A DNA stretch of 64,000 nucleotides from Nectonema munidae (Eukaryota; Nematomorpha; Nectonematoida; Nectonematidae), in NCBI GenBank assembly GCA_030549495.1, contig JAUIRK010001052.1, positions 124,001 to 188,000 of the forward strand, written 5' to 3'. The notes under the pieces were generated by a model. That model was given only the letters and a program-made list of their open reading frames with translations. It was not told the origin of the DNA and ran no database searches. Shown in pieces: positions 11,273-23,737 of this stretch (its first letter is position 1; each line of letters opens with the position of its first letter). Both the position numbers and the translations under genes were made by a program.

Positions 11273-14200
11273 TTAGACCCATTTTAACACGGAATTATCT
11301 TTCTATATTTTTGCTAAAACATAATTTTGGTTGAAAATACGAATGTATTGATGACTTTACATTCTAAGGCATTTAAATCTTTAATTCAAAAAATTACATA
11401 TTTAGCCATTATCTTCGATAGAATTGTGTCAAAAATTGGCTTCACTAAATATTTTATAAATACCAATTATTTTATATGATATATTGAAACAACTTTATGT
11501 TCATTTTTTACGCTTATTTTGGCTGTCTATACTCAGTTTCCTAGACATTTCATGTAAAATTTGGAGATGTCATACTTTTCTGATGAATCCCATTGTTCAA
11601 TATTTTGTGCAAGACAAACGGCAAAAACCATTATGAATTTTAGTAGAATATAAAACTTTGAAATTATTTAAGAAATGATTTTCTAGAAAAAAACAATGAC
11701 ATATCAATGGTAAAACAAATTGATTTGGTAGTGTAAGATTTACCTGCAAAAACTTCTAGGGATGCTAATTTGTTTTAACAAAGCCTAATATCAATAGCAG
11801 ATATTTTTTGTATCTCCTTGAGTTGAAATTTTTATTTTTTAAGCAAATAATCAGTATAAAAGAACTTATTGGCAAGCTTCTCAATATAGAAACGGAAATA
11901 TAGAAGAATGAGATGTCACTAAATAATAATATGAAATTCACGCTCGAAAGCACAAGTTCTCAATCTTGTTCGAATTTCCTCCTCCCCTCCTTGAGTGAGG
12001 AATTCTGGGGAAATGAAAATTTTCATAGATTTTTATAATTAAACTAAAATAATCAAAAGTAGAATAAAAAGCTATTATAGTTCAAATCTCGTTTAGATAA
12101 AATCAAACATCTTTGCAGGCGCCTTTTCAAAGACTTCTCCGCGTATAATCGATAATTAGTTGCCTAATTAGTTGATTAGATGTTTAATTAATGTTTATTT
12201 TCTTTTCTATTAATTGCATTTATATTGAAAAAAAGTACGTTTTTATTTGCTAACATTCTTAAACAATGATATTTTCATTCAATTTTATGCAAAATAATGT
12301 ATAAATTTTATTACAAACATCAAAGTATAAAAGTTATACAATTAAAATGTATGACTATAGAGTTCCAATACTAATAGAAGGCATCTTGTTTTTCAGATAT
12401 AATGTTGACAATATGTTGGAAAAAAATTTAGCCAAACCAAAATGGCATTGCACTATTAAAATTTATATTTTACTTAAATTATTTAAAAAAGATATATAAT
12501 AAAGGCTAAGTAAAAGACCCATTGTTTAACTTCGTTGATAAAGACACACGAGTGTCGAAATATTCCTATAAAGTGTCATTCTTTCAACAACCTTTTAATA
12601 AATAAAACAGAGTTATGGAAATCATTTAGCAACATTCTTTGTATTTTATTTGTTGAATTATAGATATTTGTATTATCGGTAAGAAATTTTCTTCTCTATA
12701 CTATATTTTAATTGTCTTTTTTCATTTTGAATCCATTTGTTTTTTAACAATATTTGATTGATATATGAAAAGAAAACACTACAAATCTTTGTATCTTTCT
12801 ATCTGTTTTGCAAGAAAAACACGTATGTTTAAAAAAGTCTTAAAAGATCATTTTTAACCAACTTTGGAGTTTTATATTAAGTAAATAATCTTCATTTTTT
12901 TGAGGTATTTAATTTTTAAAAACGTATACAAACTTTTAACTAATTACTAACCAACAAACTAACTCGGTTTTATGATAACTTGTTATTTATCTTCCCTTAG
13001 GCAGTCTATCTAATTAATAACACAAATTAATTAAGTCTTAGAATAAAGCCAGCCATAATAAGAAAATTTCAAACAGTACAACTTATTATATTATAGGTGT
13101 AGGTTTCTGGATGAAATATTCGTAATGCTTATAATTATTTAGGTTCGTTTATAACTTGTGTAGACCATGGTATTGAATTCATTAAAAAGGTACATAATTC
13201 TGAACTTATACTAAAAAAATTAAACACTAATATATAAAATGTCCACTAAACACATTTAAAAGTGGCTTAAAATTAGGATGAAAGTATACAGCGTAAATTT
13301 TCTAACAAAAGAATTTAACCGTTTCCAAAATTCATTAAAAAATTACGTTTTTTAAATATCTTTCTTAGCTTAAGGGTTCTTAATCTTATGTTAAAATTAA
13401 GGGTTCTATGCTGTAGAAAAACAAATATATAGTTATATCGCAAAAATCATAAAAGACCTGTGTCCGATTGGTTTTAAACACCGAATATTTTTTCATAAAA
13501 AAATAAATTAAAAAAACTTAAAAATTTTAGTTAGTATTAAATTGAACACATATAATACATATAAAAATGAATCACTAAAATTGAAGCATATGTAATAAAT
13601 TCAAGAATGAATAAATTTTTTTGATTTTATAATATTGAATTATAAAATAATAATTTACAACCAAACCAACAACTAATTTAACCATAACTATATTTTTCGT
13701 ATAACCTACACCCAGTGTGGGATCTATACCAAGTGCAGGGCCTGTAGCAGATAGATTAAATTTACAAATGATAGTCAAGAAGTAAAAATTTTTTTAATAA
13801 AATTGATCTAGATTCTACAAAAAAGATAAAAACCACAAAATTCAAGAGCAAAAATTTATTTTAAGGAGGAAATGTAAAAGAAGAATGAAGAAAACAAAAA
13901 GAAATTACAAAAAGTGAAAAAAAAATTTTTTAACTAAACGTGGGCCTGTAGCAGCTGCTACATCTGGTACTATATTAATCCGGAACTGCCTACAACCTAA
14001 AATACGTGAAGATCCATAGCCCCAGATATTTTCCGAAAATAATAAGAATAATAATGCACGTTCTTTATTATTTGAACAACAAGGAACAAAAAATTACAAT
14101 ACATTCTCAATTATAGGATATTGAATTCATTACAGTTACTAGTAAATGGGATTTGCGTCAAATAGCTAATAATATTTCACCTGAGATCGTTTACTGTAAA

Positions 14201-14723
14201 ATATACCACGGAAATATCCGTTATCTTCTCAATTAAAAATGTAATGTTATCCATTATTTCTTCAAAATTGCGATTATACTTGGTTTGCCTACAAAAAGAT
14301 TTAATTGATAAAATTGACTTTTGATTGCAAATAAAAAAGATGTGTTTGCACCTTTCACAAATAGGAAATTGAACAGGGCTTGAAATCAACAATTTGTAAA
14401 TTTAAAGTTCTAAAAAACAGTACGTTTACATTAAAAAGAAAAGCTCGATATCACAATCAGGTAAAGTAAGAACTTTGAAGTTGAACAAATTTGTGCAATT
14501 AAAAATATATATTGAAAAAGGCATATTAATTAAAAATTTTATTAAACTGAATCAAGAATTTTTTGAAAACTAAAATGGGTATTCCAATAATCATTATTTA
14601 ATAAAATATATGTCTAAAATTAGTATAGGAATTTTAAGCCAAAGTCTACGGTTTAGAAAATAAAGAGTTGATATTCAATGGAAATAATAGCGATTTGGAA
14701 AGAATGAAATTTTTTAATAATAA
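11273..14723. other. Non-coding duplicated sequence downstream of the LINE
   Basis: About 3.1 kb (excluding the MITE at 13713-13988) shared with arm B. No open frame of significance was found on either strand. It contains AT-rich stretches and segments such as GTTGATAAAGACACACGAGTG near 12535, but no terminal repeats of its own. It follows the LINE 3' tail in both arms, so it is either host sequence duplicated together with the LINE or a non-coding element of unknown type. Confidence 0.5.
13713..13988. mobile_element. hAT-type MITE, absent from arm B
   Basis: A 276-bp insertion with diverged terminal inverted repeats (CAGTGTGGGATCTATACC left; CAGTTCCGGATTAATATA inward from the right). It is flanked by CCTACACC (13705-13712) and CCTACAAC (13989-13996), an 8-bp duplication with one mismatch. 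Arm B at about 47000-47015 has the single uninterrupted CCTACACCCTAAG, so the insertion came after the duplication. GGGCCTGTAGCAG occurs near both ends in inverted or direct form. It is non-coding. Confidence 0.8.
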
Positions 14724-15419
14724 CCTAGTTTAAATTCCTAGAATCCTAAAATCAAATTAATTTCAAAAAATTCTTACTTCACAAGTGGATGTGTTTTTAA
14801 GGGTGCATTGGAAAACGGAAACAGCCCACCGATAAGAATTCCAAGAGGAAAAAGAGAAAGATTAAAAGTTAGATGCGAATTGCCTAACATTCTCGTATGC
14901 AGGCATAATTATATTTTGTGTGTATTTTGGATAGGACTTTTTACATGCAAAGTTTACGCTGAGAAATTCTCCTGAAAAGTGTTCCATATACGCTTGTATA
15001 CGTGAAGGACAAATTTTTACATTCTGATGAAGATGACGATGATGAGTGGAGATTACCTTTTACTTGTGCATAGATAAATTAAATTAACATTTCATAATGG
15101 AAAACGTCATTTAAAATTGTCTATCCAATCAGAAGCCTCCTTTTGAAAGGATTGAGTAGCGATTCGCTGAATTAGAGAGTAGTGAGTCTGCAGTAGAAAT
15201 ACGTCGCAATGCTTGCCTGCGCTTTCTCAACAAAATATTTTCAGTTGAATGCGTCACCTTTGAATGATGATAATAAAAGTGAGGAAAGAGAGATGCGATC
15301 ATGATAAAAACAATATCTTGAACTTACTTTTTGCCTGCAGATACAATTTTCTAGTGAAAAGTAGTAAAGTTAGAAATAATAGAGAGAAAAAAGCAAAGAC
15401 TTATTCTTTGTAGTAGTGC
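14724..15419 (+). promoter_or_regulatory. Probable 5' flank and 5' UTR of the TFAP2 gene
   Basis: The stretch between arm A and the first coding exon. From about 15120 the base composition becomes less AT-rich. There is a CCAATCAGAAG motif (CCAAT box core) near 15124, followed by about 290 bases to the proposed ATG. No TATA box at a convincing distance was identified and the transcription start cannot be placed. The call rests on position, composition and the CCAAT core only. Confidence 0.3.
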
Positions 15420-15686
15420 ATGTCTTCATCTCATGTTAGTCCGATTATGCCTGAGGACAGTAACAATCGAAGAACTACACACAACAATGGAAGTCCATTC
15501 GAGCCTCCTGAACCATCTAATTCTTCTTTAGAAGGCAGCAAGCGCATTGAGTCGATCGTAGAAAATTCAGCAGGAATCCGATCTCTTTCGTCGCCAAGTG
15601 AACGAGAATCTTGTTCGCGCGATGATTCTGGTTCAAGAGCCTTAGACGCAGGCTACACCATCCTGGTTGCTGATTCGCTACATCAA
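15420..15686 (+). CDS. TFAP2: AP-2 transcription factor, putative first coding exon
   Basis: An 89-codon open frame starting at ATG 15420 (MSSSHVSPIMPEDSNNRR...). It is Ser-, Pro- and acid-rich, with the composition expected of a disordered activator N-terminus, and has a stop-free, less AT-rich sequence than its surroundings. It ends at a good donor (CATCAA|GTAAAG) in phase 0, which matches the phase-0 acceptor proposed for the next exon at 27114. The N-terminal exons of AP-2 proteins are poorly conserved, so there is no direct homology signal here. The link to the gene is inferred from strand, phase, composition and position. The frame stays open past the donor to 15896, but with AT-rich content. 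Confidence 0.5.
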
Positions 15687-16042
15687 GTAAAGCTTTTATC
15701 TTTGATTTCACCTACATCTTGCGCACCGCTCCAAGTCATCATATTTCCAACCTCTCAATGTCACTCGAACATAACACAGCAGCGTTTTATCAAAATTTGC
15801 ATCCAATTCCCTTTCATTCGCATACTCATTTTTAAAAAATGCTACAAGCAATTATCTATCAATTTTAATTATTTTGCTTCTTCAAGTGCGACATGAATTT
15901 TCGTGTGCCTACACAATGCCTTCATATAGGTAAAAAGTAAAACGCGTAGTGTATAAAGCTTTAACTCATGCCAGGCATTCTAATCCCCTTCGCCTCAAAA
16001 TCCCTTTACTCACAAAAGAAAGGTTTCCTGCAAACTAAGTGT

Positions 16043-16274
16043 GGTACTTTCCTGTTATCGCCCCACCACCCCAAAATGTTATAAAACATGTATTAAAGTA
16101 CACTTTGATTCGAATCAATTTCTTTAAATTTTCCATTTATGGGCTTTTTTTTCTATGAAAAAGGTTTTGATTAATGATACATAGTAAGTTTAATGTAGGT
16201 TAGGTTAAAACAATACAAGAATATTTATCGTGGGAGAAGAGCGATGGGTGGTGGGGCGATAACAGGAAAGTACC
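16043..16274. mobile_element. MITE with long GGTACTTTCC inverted termini
   Basis: A 232-bp non-coding segment. It starts with GGTACTTTCCTGTTATCGCC followed by CCACCACCC, and its end is the near-exact reverse complement, giving terminal repeats of about 29 bases. It is flanked by CTAAGTGT (16035-16042) and CTAAGTGC (16275-16282), an 8-bp duplication with one mismatch. The long, well-matched ends and the small size suggest a fairly young element. The superfamily is not certain; an 8-bp duplication fits hAT or P-like elements. Confidence 0.8.
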
Positions 16275-19223
16275 CTAAGTGCGTGTTGAAGTATTAAACT
16301 TGTGATTTAAATATTTAAAAAATTTAGACGAATGCGAGATAAGTCAAAAAAATAAATCATTTTATCCAACTATTTAAAATGGCAAGTCCAACAACTCACC
16401 TTGGATCAAAGTCTGAGCAGGGCGTTAATTATTATTTCTATTGGTCGCTTAAAAAATTCAATTAAAATTTATGTAAAACAGAAAAATAAAGAACGATAAT
16501 ACTTATGAAATGTTAATTTTATAAGAAACAATGGTATTAAAATAAGGTTTTTCATTTGAAACTCCAAAAATATGAGCGCTTTGTAAGGAAAATGTGGTAA
16601 AAGTCTAAAATATTGCAATGACCAGAATTCAATGTCAGCTGCTATGTATGTCAGGCACAGCTTCAACCTTGACCTATTTAAAAGATGAAAAGCTATTATT
16701 TTATTGCATTTTTTATTATATATGGTAGAAGGGTAAGAGAAATTTTTTACAAAGGCAAGTTTTTAACGGTTGTAAAAGAAAAGGTTTATTTAAAATGGAG
16801 AGACAATATTTCTTATATTAGAACGGCTACTGCAAATTTCTTCTCCTCCCTCTAACATATTTGAAATATACGGCTTCTGCTTATACATTTTTATATTAAA
16901 ATGTAAATTAGTTTATTTATTTGTTTGTTAACTATAGTTACTAACATTGCTATTTTGTTTGTGAAGTATCCTTTTTAGAGTAAATACTTCTCCTTTGTTT
17001 TTAAATTTTAAACATTTCTTTTCTGATACGAATTAATGAAAGAATATATAGTTGAAATAAATTTTAAAATTTAAGTAGGATATTTCAATTGTGGTGCTTT
17101 CTTCTGTGAATTGTGAGTATACAATAGCAGTTCCAATTTTTTTTATATGTTAAGATTAATTTTCATAAATTGAAGTAAGCTATTACTATTTTATTCATGT
17201 TTGAATACAACTTGGTGCTTTTAAGTTACAAAAACTCTATTTTCCAATTTTGTACCTGGCATTATTGCGTCACGATTTCAACTTTATATAAAGGTATAAA
17301 AAACATACAAATGTAATTTGTGAAGAAGCTTCATTGTAAAAAATTGAATCCTTATTCAATGAAATAAAAAATAGGCATTTAAGATCTTTTTCCATTATAG
17401 GATAAAATTTACAGATAACGTAAAGATGTCCTTATGTTTGGCATATAGCAACGAATATAGGATTTCGATCATTTTATATACAAAACAACGATAAACTAGT
17501 GCTAGCATCTAGGACTTGACCGCCTAGATTTCCAGACCAGAAGCAAATTTAGCGAGGGATAATAGACCAAAGGTGATTTATTTAGTCTTCCACCTACTTT
17601 TTTTTCTTTTTACATTACAACAAATCTTATTCATAAAAACTTGTTGGAACATTGAATTTTCTAGAGTTTGACATCGAAATTGATCTGTTAAAATGTGTTT
17701 TAGATGAATCGGAATGTCTTTTTTGGTGCATATTACATATAACAGATGATACTCTTTTAACGTAAATTTTCACTAATCTCAAAGATACCGATGTTAAAAT
17801 CACAATCGCAGTATTAAAAGTAAAAAATATGAATTTATTTATCAAAGTTTAATAATTTGTAATTGAATATCTTTTATTTTGAGATAATTTACATCACTCA
17901 AATAATTTTCACTGACAGTGGAGTAGGGGGCGTGTCATGGCCTCTTGTTACTCTTCTGGATTCGCCACTCAAACTTAGAGTAATTTTTGAGCTTTAAATT
18001 GACTTCATAACACATTAGGACAATATATTTATATATATATGACATTAATTAATGTCGTACTTTCATTATGCAAATTTAAATTATATTATTTATGATTGTT
18101 TATATAATTTTACATTATTTAACCGCAATTTGATGTTAAAATAATAACTACATCAATTACTTGGATATGTAATTCAATATATATATATATATATGTTTTG
18201 ATTTTCATATTTAAATTAACATATAAAAAGCCAAAAAATATGTTCATCAATTTAAAACTTTGGAAGTGCTTACAATATTTTGTAAGGAGGTATTTCTGTG
18301 AGTCTCTCTATTGTTTTGAATTTTTTTTAGAAATAAATGTGCGAAGGCCTGCATACTATAGAGTGCATAATAAAAGAGAAGTTGTATTCTTTTCACGTAA
18401 TCGTAAAAAGTTCCAGAAAACGAACGACGGCCAATCCCCAAATATTTGTATTGAAGATCTCATATTTGCTGTACATATGATCTTTCTTGGTATTACAAGA
18501 TATCTTGGTAAAGGGAAGATTTTGAAATGATTTTAAATTTTCTGAGAGTATATTTGTGGGGTTTGTGTATGCAATATTTTCTTACATCCTTTGATCTTGG
18601 ATTAATATAATATCTCATCAAAGTCGAATTAGTGTTCCTGTGAAACACTCAGCTATCCCATTTACTGCTTAAGCCTTGTGGTTTCCAAAATTGATTGAGT
18701 TTATATAACTTTTATTGAAATCTGTGATTTTATCTTTATTAAATTTATAACTTTACGCATCATAGGATATTTTTTCGAATATAAAAGGCACTGAAAGCAT
18801 GCTTGCCAAATTTTGTAGTGTTAATGTATGATTTTGGCGATGTTTTAAATTCAAAATCAAGATTCCAAACTTGCTATATCTTTTTCTTTCCAATATTGTT
18901 ATTATTTTTGTGAAGAATGTGTATTATGTTGTATTGTTTATAAGTCATTTGCAACATAAACACGTCAAAAATTATTAGCATTACAAATTAGAAATATATA
19001 TATTTATATAAAAGCTTTGAAAAAAGAAAATAGGATCTGGGACTGCCATCAAAATGCTTTTTCAAAAGAAGCAAACTCAAAGAAGTTATAAATTTGTATA
19101 AAAAGGACCTACTTACCGAAATGAAATATTTGAAAACTTCATATTCTCGATGTTTATACGTCTGTCTTTTTTTTTTATAAGAATATTATTAATTAATACT
19201 TGCATAAAATAAAATTCTAATTT

Positions 19224-19271
19224 TAATAATCTAATAAAAGAACTTGTATAAGTTCTTTTATTAGATTATTA
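19224..19271. repeat. Perfect 22-bp hairpin with 4-base loop
   Basis: The 22 bases 19224-19245 (TAATAATCTAATAAAAGAACTT) pair exactly with 19250-19271 around the loop GTAT. The stem is AT-rich. The loop is too short for a standard microRNA precursor. It may be a cruciform-forming remnant of a palindromic element or a tail-to-tail duplication. Confidence 0.7.
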
Positions 19272-19323
19272 TTATTAAATGTTGTACGAGGGGATAAAAT
19301 AACTGGAAAAATAGTAATTTGTT

Positions 19324-19393
19324 CAGTGCGGCCTCTATGAGGGACGATGAATTGTAAGGTGGCCTTCATGCACAAAAAGGTTCCCCACCTCTG
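19324..19393. mobile_element. hAT element terminal fragment
   Basis: The end reads inward from the right as CAGAGGTGGGGAACC followed by TTTTTGTGC, a typical hAT (Charlie-like) terminus, and the left part has CAGTGCGGCC. No partner end or 8-bp duplication was found, so this is a fragment or very short derivative. Confidence 0.5.
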
Positions 19394-20581
19394 GTATAGA
19401 CAGATTATAATGCATCATATACGTATATAATGTATATATAGTTTTGATACATCAGAACCCACAAAATTTACAAACAGTCCTCATTAGTCAATTCTGCATA
19501 AGTATAGAATACTCAAAGTAAGCGCCGCTGTTTCTTAAAAAATTTGATGTTAAACCAGGGAACGCGTTTATTTTATGCGTTTTTATGAATAGAAGGATGA
19601 AAGAGAAAGAGTTTAAGTATCGTGTTTAACTATTCCGTTTTAAAGGAAATTTAGTCTGTAAGGTCCAGTTTCAACAAGGCTTTACTTTATAGTGAGAAGA
19701 TTGAAAGGCCTTCTAAATTTTGTGGAATTTACATAGTTTGATTTGCTATTTACGCAACTATAGCACGCTAATATTCAAAGGTGTTCATTACTTTTAGGTA
19801 AACGTACCATTTTTCAATGCCATTTCAACTGATCAATAAATTAAAAAGAAATTTATGTATGGTAATAAATAAGGAAGAATTATCTTCCTCAGTGAGAATT
19901 GAAGTGTTTGTTTGTAAAAAGAAACAAGTCTTAAAGCATTTTAAAGAATGCATCTTCGAAGAAAGCCCAAACTTTGAAGAGTAATATATTTGAATCCTGT
20001 TTTTTTCAACGCCCAAACCCACAAGGTACAAATATATATATTTTGTCAAATTATCATAATAAATACCATTTATATTTAATCCTTGTTATTGTTCATATAG
20101 TTAGTTAAATTAATGTCCGATTGAACTCCAACAAAATTAATGGAAAAATAAAAAAATCCTAATATGTATATGTGTCATAAAAAAACAAAAAAGAAGAAGC
20201 GAAATTTTCATAAATTATTTGTTTAATAATATCACATCCCAGTTCAAATTAGTTCATCTCTGAAACGATCGGCTATCCTCCAAAAAATAACATAATGAAA
20301 TGAGAAAATAAAAAGTAAGGCTTTTATTCAAAATAATTTCTAACAATTTTAATCTTGGACCACTCTGGTCTCTTTCACATAAACACAACGATTGAATGTA
20401 AAGAGTAGGTAACAAGGAACGGAAAGTGGGAAAGAAGGGTATATAATAATATATTAGTTGGCTGGCAAGCCAAGTGGGTGACAAAAAAATATATACTATA
20501 TAAAAAATAATTGATACTTTTTGTATCTCGTTTATCTGTAAGTTAAATCAAAGTTAATCCCTATTTGTATACTACATCGTA

Positions 20582-22668
20582 CAATAAAACCTATAGGAAA
20601 GCTAAAATGTCCACAATAACGAGGTGTCCCTTTTAACAAGGTTGATCTACATGACTTATAGTACACAATCATTCTTTACGTGAATAATGTGGCACGTTCT
20701 TTTATCCATGGTAGAAATAAATGAAACAGTATAAATTTTTAGTTTACAATAAAATCAAACGAAAGATATTTATTAGGAAAATATAAAAATTAAACAATGT
20801 GAGTGAAAATTAAGAATTATTACTTTTGAAAAATTCGGATATCTTTGTTTGTTTGAGAATATTCTTGCTTGCAACTTTTTCAAATTGGTTTTCTATTGAA
20901 GGTAGAGAGACAAAATATCATTCCATCCTTTTTTGAGACAAAAAACTTCAGTGAGACTGATGTTGAAAAATTTTGCACTAGATCTGTTGTTCATCATCTT
21001 CATTTTCATGATCTTCGATTCTCGTAACATCATTTAAATCTGAGTCCTTTTTTTCAAGCGTTTTTCCCATCTATCACCAAAATCCAAGCAAATTTGAATG
21101 TCATTATCGATGCATACAATTCTTCTCGCCCCATTCTGTCGACAATGTTTAAACGTTTAGCAATAGATGCAATCTTGTAGTTCTGTTTGAAATTATTTAT
21201 AATTCTTTGATCAAGTGGTTGAAGTATCGATGTTGTGTTTGGTGGGAAAAAGACCTTAATATTTTGGAAGTGAAGGTTCTTTGGATGTCTTGAAGAATTT
21301 TCAGCAAAAATTAAAGTGTGCTGATTTTCACTTGAAAAGTTTTTTTCAAACTTTATAAAATGTCTTCAAATATTTTTCCAGTCATCGAAGCTATTCTGAT
21401 GTTTTTAAAAGATCTTGGACGAGTAGCTGAACCAACAACAATAAGTTTTTCCATAGCTCCCATCATATTTGCAAAGTAGGACGATCTTTGCTTATTTTTC
21501 CTACAGTTGAATCTTTTGGCCGAAGATTGAGGGTACGAGATGGAAGAGCCCTATAAAATAATCCAATTTCATCTATATTATAAATGTTGTTTGGAGAATA
21601 GCCATCCATAATAATAGGGGGTATACGCTCTCTCTACTGATGAGCATCTTTTAATAAATTGAATTAAAAAATAAAAGGTTAATCTCATATTAAACAAAAA
21701 TAATAATTTACCAAGATTCACACTCCCTCGCTCACCACTAATAATTCTGGAGTGCAACTTATGGTAGCGTTTAAAGTCATTCACCCATCCACTTGAGGTT
21801 GTGAAGTTCTTTATTTCAAGAGTGTTAGAAATTGATAAATCTTTTCCTGTAACAATCGCCCATCAACGAGACCTTGCAAATGTGTTCCATAACCAAAGTT
21901 CTTCCTCTCTGATAAAAAAAAGAGGTCGAGAACATAAGCGTTTACGTTCCCCATCCACGCTGCACTGAAACTTTCCAATTAAACACGATCTTTCTTTTAA
22001 TATTTTCGGAATTTGAGATTTGCTGGAGTTGAATTGAACTACCATATGCTAGTTTTAGAAAATTGGGATACTTTTCACTCTTTTTTAGCGAAAACTTAAC
22101 TCTTTGACAAACTGGAGGTTTCGAAGAATTAGAAATAATGAATATTTACTCTTTTATGGGAGAGATTTTTTTAGAAGTAGATAATTTTTCTATAATGAAA
22201 AACAAATTTGTACTAGATGTCCTATCCTATTCAAGAGAGCACATTGATTCATAAGATGAAATATGTGACATCAAGAGAGTATCACTAGTCATGGCAAGCG
22301 TATTGTCTATCAGCAAAGGCATTTTTTATTTTAGCGATTAATCAAAAATTTGTTTATGCTTCTTGCATATCTCACTGGTAGGATAAGTGAGAAGCTCTCT
22401 CTATCTAATTAGCCCTTTCCAACAAACATACAAAGAAAAGAGGTGTGCGTTTTTTCAATGCAGAGTTCTTACGTAAGATAAAAGTGTCGACACTAGCAAG
22501 TTTTTATATTTTCAAAGTCCATCACACGTGTCCACACTATCCTGAGTAGTGAGGCGTCCTCGGTACCAAGGTTATATATATATATATATATAAGTTACCA
22601 TGTAAAAATCAACGCTTGCATAAAAAGTGTCCTTATTATTGGCGTCTCCACAAGCCAAGGTTTCCCTG
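20582..22668 (-). mobile_element. pogo/Tigger-type DNA transposon with TA target site
   Basis: A 2.09-kb element. The left end reads CAATAAAACCTATAGG and the right end, read inward, CAGGGAAACCTTGGC, each directly flanked by a TA dinucleotide (20580-20581 and 22669-22670), as for Tc1/mariner-pogo elements. The ~50-base termini are similar but diverged. The transposase relic lies between them on the minus strand. An (AT)n run at about 22573-22592 has expanded inside the right part. It sits in intron 1 of TFAP2, in antisense orientation to the gene. Confidence 0.75.
20985..22060 (-). pseudogene. Tigger/pogo transposase pseudogene
   Basis: Minus-strand frames give, in order, a CENP-B-like DNA-binding part (KSQIPKILKERSCLIGKFQ, then EELWLWNTFARSR, then NDFKRYHKLHSRIISGERGS) and a DDE domain. 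The DDE domain contains NIYNIDEIGLFYRALPSR with the first Asp, a segment LIFAENSSRHPKNLHF where the family usually has LDNAPSH (so the second acidic residue appears to be Glu), and FFPPNTTSILQPLDQRIINN. Frameshifts and stops interrupt it at several points, and 21578-22045 holds the longest intact pieces. It is inactive. Confidence 0.75.
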
Positions 22669-23605
22669 TATTTACCATTATTATATTCCCTTTTTCACTC
22701 TCAGTTTTTTCTAAGGAAATAAAGAACGAAAAAGACTGCATAGCTGAATTTATCACATCATCAATAACTTATCTTTTTATGTACAATACAGATTATTAAA
22801 ATATTTTTACAAAAATATTCACGTGTACTTATTTACTTAAACACGTATACCATGTGCTTATTGGCAATAATCTTGCGCTACAAATCTTCTCTTCTTATCA
22901 AGCAAGGACCATTATTTGAGGAACGATATAAGCAATGGCTCCTTCTTTTCTGCAATGTCATTTTATTGAGCGTGTGGTATCGATACAGATGATCTTTTCT
23001 GATTGTGACTATCCCTACGATCTGTCCAGCATCTTTCCGAAAATTAAAAATAAAACAAAGTACTTAATAGTAATATTATTTGCTAAATTCATCTTCTAAG
23101 AAATTTTAACTAAAGACTTTATGCTATTTCTATTACTCTTTTTTTATATATATTCCACGTCTTTTCAATGACTTGGCGCCACTTTTTTCAAATATTTTGT
23201 TCCTTTTATGAGTTAATGGAGTCAATAATATTGAGATAAATATAATAAAGAGTATAAAAATGAGTCTTGAAGATCGAACGCCTGATATTTTAACTGCTAG
23301 TTTGAGGATAAACCCTAACAACCATTTTTACAAATAACGCAATAACTAATTTTAAATTTTAAATTTTTTTTAGACCTCAATCTGTCTGTTTTTTTTATTA
23401 AAGACAAGCATCAACATCATTTTGTAAAAATAAGAAATCATATGTTAGATTTTTTCCAAAATGTAACACTTTTTCCAATATGTTAATGTCAAAAGTCCTG
23501 GTCTTATCATTTTTTTATATTATTTTTGATGTATTAAAAATGTGTTATCTGGCCAAGACTGCCGGAGAGACAAAACACAGAAAAGAACTTATCTTGGTCA
23601 AAAAT

Positions 23606-23627
23606 GGGGGGGGGGGGGGGGGGGGGG
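23606..23627 (+). repeat. Homopolymer run of 22 G
   Basis: Twenty-two consecutive G bases on the + strand, in a region otherwise below about 35% GC. It could form a G-quadruplex, and its length may also be an assembly or sequencing artefact. Confidence 0.8.
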
Positions 23628-23737
23628 CTGTGCCACTTTTTCTAATTTTTTTCTAATATTTTCTATCGTGAAAAGTTGTTATTTAAAAGTTTAAACTAAC
23701 TTTTCCGTTTTTATCAAAATGTAAGTGGTTTAGTCGC

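Larger units (their letters stand above)
7660..14723 (+). repeat. Arm A of a 4.45-kb inverted duplication
   Basis: Sequence from 7660 to 14723 matches the reverse complement of 46281-50738 throughout, including the LINE part and the non-coding 11273-14723. After removing a piggyBac element (8925-11245) and a hAT MITE (13713-13988), both absent from the other arm, the arm is about 4.45 kb, equal to arm B. By eye, differences are scattered substitutions and small indels. The outer break at 7660 cuts the LINE, while arm B continues farther into the LINE 5' part. Beyond 14723 the two copies share nothing. Confidence 0.85.

Noticed and set aside
19224-19271. MicroRNA precursor
   Set aside because: Loop of only 4 bases and a perfect 22-bp stem; precursor loops are larger, and flanking sequence does not extend the stem.
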